Shown piece after piece: positions 6,732 to 8,743 of a stretch of DNA of 8,743 bases. The DNA is taken from contig WFYB01000009.1 of the NCBI GenBank assembly GCA_015490315.1, forward strand, positions 1 to 8,743. The letters are read 5' to 3'. Position numbers and translations under genes: made by a program. The stretch's first letter is position 1; each line of letters starts with the position of its first letter. The notes under the pieces were generated by a model. It made no database searches, was not told the origin of the DNA, and saw only the letters and a list, made by a program, of their open reading frames with translations. Source of the DNA: Sulfurovum sp. Its GTDB lineage: Bacteria > Campylobacterota > Campylobacteria > Campylobacterales > Sulfurovaceae.

Positions 6732-6808
6732 GCGCTAGTAGCTCAATTGGATAGAGCATCAGACTTCGGATCTGAGGGTTAGGGGTTCAAGTCCTCTCTA
6801 GCGTACCA
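6732..6808 (+). tRNA. tRNA-Arg(UCG)
   Basis: Acceptor arm GCGCTAG/CTAGCGT closes with a G1:U72 wobble pair. Anticodon stem TCAGA/TCTGA encloses CTTCGGA (anticodon UCG, reading CGA and probably CGG). The discriminator is A73 and CCA is encoded at 6806-6808. It lies 30 bases after tRNA-His. Confidence 0.96.
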
Positions 6809-6840
6809 TCCGACAGACGGACTGACAAATTATTATAGAT

Positions 6841-6917
6841 GCACTCGTAGCTCAGCTGGATAGAGCACCCGCCTTCTAAGCGGGCGGTCTCAGGTTCGAA
6901 TCCTGACGGGTGTACCA
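6841..6917 (+). tRNA. tRNA-Arg(UCU)
   Basis: Acceptor arm GCACTCG/CGGGTGT has a G1:U72 wobble and a second T:G wobble at the fifth pair. Anticodon stem CCCGC/GCGGG encloses CTTCTAA (anticodon UCU, reading AGA and AGG). The discriminator is A73 and CCA is encoded at 6915-6917. The next spacer has an AT-rich stem CTTGTT/AACAAG (6920-6940) that may be a processing site. Confidence 0.96.
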
Positions 6918-6948
6918 CCCTTGTTTTTTTCTTCAACAAGATCATTTT

Positions 6949-7033
6949 GCGGATGTGGTGGAATTGGTAGACACGCCAGACTTAGGATCTGGTGCCTAAC
7001 GGTGTGGAGGTTCGAGTCCTCTCATCCGCACCA
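6949..7033 (+). tRNA. tRNA-Leu(UAG)
   Basis: This 85-base class II tRNA has a long variable arm, acceptor arm GCGGATG/CATCCGC, and anticodon stem CCAGA/TCTGG enclosing CTTAGGA (anticodon UAG, reading CUN codons). The discriminator is A73 and CCA is encoded at 7031-7033. It is the last tRNA of the operon. I see no clear terminator in the following 90 bases, so readthrough into the next gene is possible. Confidence 0.97.
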
Positions 7034-7114
7034 CTTATTCAGATATTACCCTTTCGATAATCTCTCTTTCACGCTATTTTGCAACTTATGTCCCTTTCAT
7101 ACATCATACATTTC

Positions 7115-7123
7115 TGTTACAAT
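7115..7123 (+). promoter_or_regulatory. Extended -10 promoter candidate for the coiled-coil gene
   Basis: TGTTACAAT is an extended -10 element (TGn plus TACAAT, five of six matches). Initiation would be near 7130, with a leader of about 28 bases. TTGCAA at 7079-7084 is too far upstream to be its -35. The element overlaps the left arm of an inverted repeat at 7122-7159. Confidence 0.45.
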
Positions 7124-7159
7124 TGGCTATATCAATTACAACAAAAAAGGATAGCCAAT
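7122..7159. repeat. 9-bp inverted repeat spanning leader and start codon
   Basis: ATTGGCTAT (7122-7130) and ATAGCCAAT (7151-7159) are perfect inverted copies separated by 20 bases. The Shine-Dalgarno core AAAAAAGG lies in the loop, ending at the right arm, and the right arm includes the first two bases of the ATG. In an RNA that begins upstream, for example readthrough from the tRNAs, this would form a hairpin hiding the start codon. If transcription starts near 7130, the left arm is only in DNA and would look more like an operator. Confidence 0.6.
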
Positions 7160-7652
7160 GGACAAAGCACTTGACAATGTACAAAGCTCTATAGAAAAAT
7201 TTATGAAGAAGATGGATGAAGCGGAGAAGAAGATCTCGCAGATCGAAGAGAAGCTGCAGGCAGTACGCAAAGAGCTGGAGCCTCTGGAGGTAGAGATACT
7301 TGAAATTTCAAGCAAACTCAGAGAGACTGAGCATGCCCTGCACCAAAAGCTCAATAAAGTCAAGAGAGTACGCAAACTTTATCTCAATGCAAAAACCGAC
7401 AGACAGTTGAAGATGTATGAGAAAGATTATAATCAGTTGATGAAAGAGGTGCACAAACTTGACAAAGAGTATGCAGAACTCAAAGAGAAGTACCAGAAGC
7501 TCGTAGAGAAAGAGGAGAAGCTGCTCAAAAAAGAGATGGAACTCGAAGAGAAAAAAGCGGAACTCTACCATGAGCGTGAAAAGCTGATGAAGCACGCAGA
7601 GCAGATCATGGGAAGACTCAGCTCCAAGATCAACCGTACAAGAAACCGCTAA
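7158..7652 (+). CDS. Highly charged coiled-coil protein of unknown function
   Basis: This 164-residue protein is almost wholly alpha-helical coiled coil: Lys/Glu-rich heptad-like repeats run from about residue 3 to 150, interrupted only by one proline (42) and a looser patch around NAKTDRQLKMY (77-87). It has no cysteine or tryptophan, no signal peptide and no membrane segment, so it is probably cytosolic. The end is basic (RLSSKINRTRNR). Low sequence complexity makes any match to SMC-like or myosin-like proteins uninformative, and I do not recognise a family. The start follows AAGGA (7147-7151) at six bases, inside the loop of an inverted repeat. A perfect 9-bp hairpin follows the stop, so it is likely a single-gene transcript or the tail of the tRNA transcript. 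That it is a real gene is well supported by codon pattern and signals. Confidence 0.85.
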   Translation: MDKALDNVQSSIEKFMKKMDEAEKKISQIEEKLQAVRKELEPLEVEILEISSKLRETEHALHQKLNKVKRVRKLYLNAKTDRQLKMYEKDYNQLMKEVHKLDKEYAELKEKYQKLVEKEEKLLKKEMELEEKKAELYHEREKLMKHAEQIMGRLSSKINRTRNR

Positions 7653-7659
7653 TCTGCCT

Positions 7660-7689
7660 CCATACGGTTTATACCGTATGGTTTCTCTT
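7660..7689 (+). terminator. Hairpin terminator after the coiled-coil gene
   Basis: CCATACGGT (7660-7668) pairs perfectly with ACCGTATGG (7673-7681) around the loop TTAT, seven bases after the stop codon. The following TTTCTCTT is only moderately T-rich, so termination may be partial. Confidence 0.7.
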
Positions 7690-7716
7690 ATAATCATTTC
7701 TTTTAATAAACAATAG

Positions 7717-7722
7717 TATAAT
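7717..7722 (+). promoter_or_regulatory. Candidate -10 box for the membrane-anchored protein
   Basis: A perfect TATAAT at 7717-7722 would start transcription near 7729, 26 bases before the chosen ATG at 7755. A second TATAAT at 7689-7694 lies just after the hairpin. No good -35 hexamer is seen for either. Confidence 0.5.
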
Positions 7723-7754
7723 GAATGCAACAACATATCTGCAGGGAAAAAAGT

Positions 7755-8168
7755 ATGGACAAAAGTTTATTTATCTTTATCTTGATCGGTGTCGGTTTTT
7801 TGTACTTCATTACCAATTTTGTAGGGGATATCCAGGAAGAGGATGACCGTTATCAGAATACAGAGTATAAGATGGAGCATAAGTTTGATAAATACTATAC
7901 TACAGACAGTATAGGGCAGCAGATACTTGATCTGACAGATGCTCCACCTGCCGTGCAGATAGAAGCATGGAATGCAAGCCCGTTAAAAGATGAGTTTTTG
8001 ACACTCTATCCCGATTTTTCAGAGATGAAACACTATGTCAAAGATAGGGTAAGGGGAGAGTATATCACCCAAAAACTGCTTAAACATATCGGTGATGTAG
8101 AGGATAAGTTCTTCTCCGGGAAGATCGACTCAGAGCAGGCCAAGCGGATGCTTGACAAACTCCGTTAA
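7755..8168 (+). CDS. Membrane-anchored protein of unknown function
   Basis: This 137-residue protein begins MDKSLFIFILIGVGFLYFITNF, a single hydrophobic helix (about residues 4-23) with no signal-peptidase site or lipobox, so it is probably an N-terminal anchor with the rest in the periplasm. The soluble part is acidic at first (GDIQEEDDRYQ), then has a helical, aromatic-rich region (YKMEHKFDKYYTT, LYPDFSEMKHYVKDRV), and ends in a helix with DSEQAKRMLDKLR. I recognise no family. The start at 7755 has AGGG eight bases upstream; an in-frame ATG at 7725 would add ten polar residues and lies almost on the -10 box, so it is less likely. It converges on an OmpA-family gene with a four-base overlap at the stops, which may point to an envelope location but proves no shared role. 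Confidence 0.8.
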   Translation: MDKSLFIFILIGVGFLYFITNFVGDIQEEDDRYQNTEYKMEHKFDKYYTTDSIGQQILDLTDAPPAVQIEAWNASPLKDEFLTLYPDFSEMKHYVKDRVRGEYITQKLLKHIGDVEDKFFSGKIDSEQAKRMLDKLR

Positions 8169-8743
8169 GAGCGGCACGGATCGGACATATTGTTCGGATC
8201 GGCATAGAGATAGACCTCTACACGTCTGTTGAGTGCACGGTTTTCAGGGCTGTCGTTTGGTGCGAGCGGCTTGTTGTATGAGCATCCTTTGATCCTCGGG
8301 TATCCGTTGACTGCCAAGAGGTTGGCAACGGTTCTGGCTCTTGCTTCTGAAAGTCTCTGGTTATAGGCGTAGCTTCCTCTGTTGTCCGTAAACCCTGCGA
8401 CACCGACGATGGTCTGCGGATACTGTCTCAAGACCTGTGCGAGCTTCTGTACTTTATATCTGGCACTTGGACGCAGCTTGGATGAGCCTGTAGCGAACAT
8501 CATATTGTCTCTAAAGAGGATTTTGACATAGTTTGGATGCTTGGTGACGATGATGTCACGGCGGGGATCTACGGCAGCCAGCGGATCGGTACTGACCCCG
8601 GTACCCAATGCACGTGCGACTTCATTCGCCTGTTTGTCCAGCAGATAGCCTGCGCCACCGCCGAGTGCTGCTCCTGCAAGTGCACCGAGTGCGGCACGTC
8701 TGTTTTTGTGATGGCCTTTGGTATTGTAGCCGATCACAGCACC
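8165..8743 (-). CDS. OmpA-family outer-membrane protein, YiaD-like (5' end outside window)
   Basis: Only the last 192 residues are present; the frame stays open to the window edge, so the start and any signal peptide or lipobox lie beyond 8743. The visible part begins with a glycine-zipper segment (GALAGAALGGGAGYLL), as in E. coli YiaD, a lipoprotein with the same order of parts. An OmpA C-like peptidoglycan-binding domain follows: the strand VKILFRDNMMFATGSSKLRP, the diaminopimelate-binding motif GFTDNRGSYAYNQRLSEARA and the closing NRALNRRVEVYLY, which keep the expected Asp and Arg. Such proteins tie the outer membrane to the cell wall. Two cysteines (codons at 8282-8284 and 8174-8176) flank the last part of the domain and might form a disulfide. 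The stop shares TTAA with the stop of the opposing gene. Confidence 0.93.
   Translation of the reverse strand, partial: GAVIGYNTKGHHKNRRAALGALAGAALGGGAGYLLDKQANEVARALGTGVSTDPLAAVDPRRDIIVTKHPNYVKILFRDNMMFATGSSKLRPSARYKVQKLAQVLRQYPQTIVGVAGFTDNRGSYAYNQRLSEARARTVANLLAVNGYPRIKGCSYNKPLAPNDSPENRALNRRVEVYLYADPNNMSDPCRS

Noticed and set aside
6920..6940. CTTGTT/AACAAG stem with T-run between tRNA-Arg(UCU) and tRNA-Leu as a terminator
   Set aside because: The T-run is in the loop rather than after the stem, and the stem is AT-rich. It is more likely a processing spacer.
6435..7033. tRNA genes as a phage or island integration site
   Set aside because: No integrase, no direct repeat of a tRNA 3' end and no foreign-looking genes are found beside the cluster in this window.
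6921..7154. 77-codon frame overlapping tRNA-Leu
   Set aside because: Its CGGIGRHARLRIWC...WRFESSHPHH sequence is just the translated tRNA-Leu gene, a common false gene call.
7308..7736. Minus-strand frame of 142 codons opposite the coiled-coil gene
   Set aside because: The Leu/Phe-rich product is the expected antisense of Lys/Glu-rich codons. There are no start signals for it.
1..8743. A new defence, mobile or retron-like system
   Set aside because: No nuclease, reverse transcriptase, toxin pair, transposase or repeat array is visible. The recognised genes are housekeeping or transport, so no such system is claimed.

Overview
The window looks like a piece of a chromosome from a Campylobacterota (epsilonproteobacterial) species, most likely a Sulfurovum/Sulfurimonas-type organism. 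This is inferred from the style of the TypA, PurM and HI0933-family proteins, AT-rich intergenic regions with TATAAT boxes, and tight gene packing. No database search was possible, so the genus is a guess. Coding GC is moderate, about half in typA by eye. No mobile element, integrase, CRISPR array or defence cassette is visible.

Left part (1-3409): typA (bipA), a ribosome-associated translational GTPase, reads rightwards. It converges on a leftward FAD-dependent oxidoreductase of the HI0933/YhiN family, and the two stop codons share the bases TTAA. A 45-bp divergent gap carrying a 12-bp perfect palindrome separates the flavoprotein from a rightward MTH1187-type thiamine-binding protein.

Middle part (3410-6291): a GC-rich non-coding stretch and a promoter precede a small two-helix membrane protein. 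That gene overlaps purM (AIR synthase, purine biosynthesis) by one base, so the two probably form an operon, which ends at a hairpin terminator. A leftward sodium:alanine (AGCS) symporter converges on it.

Right part (6292-8743): a consensus sigma-70 promoter (TTGACA, 17 bp, TATAAT) drives five tRNA genes: Pro(UGG), His(GUG), Arg(UCG), Arg(UCU) and Leu(UAG). All encode their own CCA ends. After them come a highly charged coiled-coil protein of unknown function, with a 9-bp inverted repeat around its ribosome binding site and start codon, and then a membrane-anchored protein of unknown function. The latter converges, again through a shared TTAA, on an OmpA-family protein with a glycine-zipper segment (YiaD-like) that runs off the right edge.

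Most of the content is ordinary housekeeping. I see no convincing new multi-gene system. The points most worth checking are the palindrome and possible leaderless start in the 3050-3094 gap, the start-codon inverted repeat at 7122-7159, the GC-rich spacer at 3410-3490, and the two unassigned proteins beside the OmpA gene.
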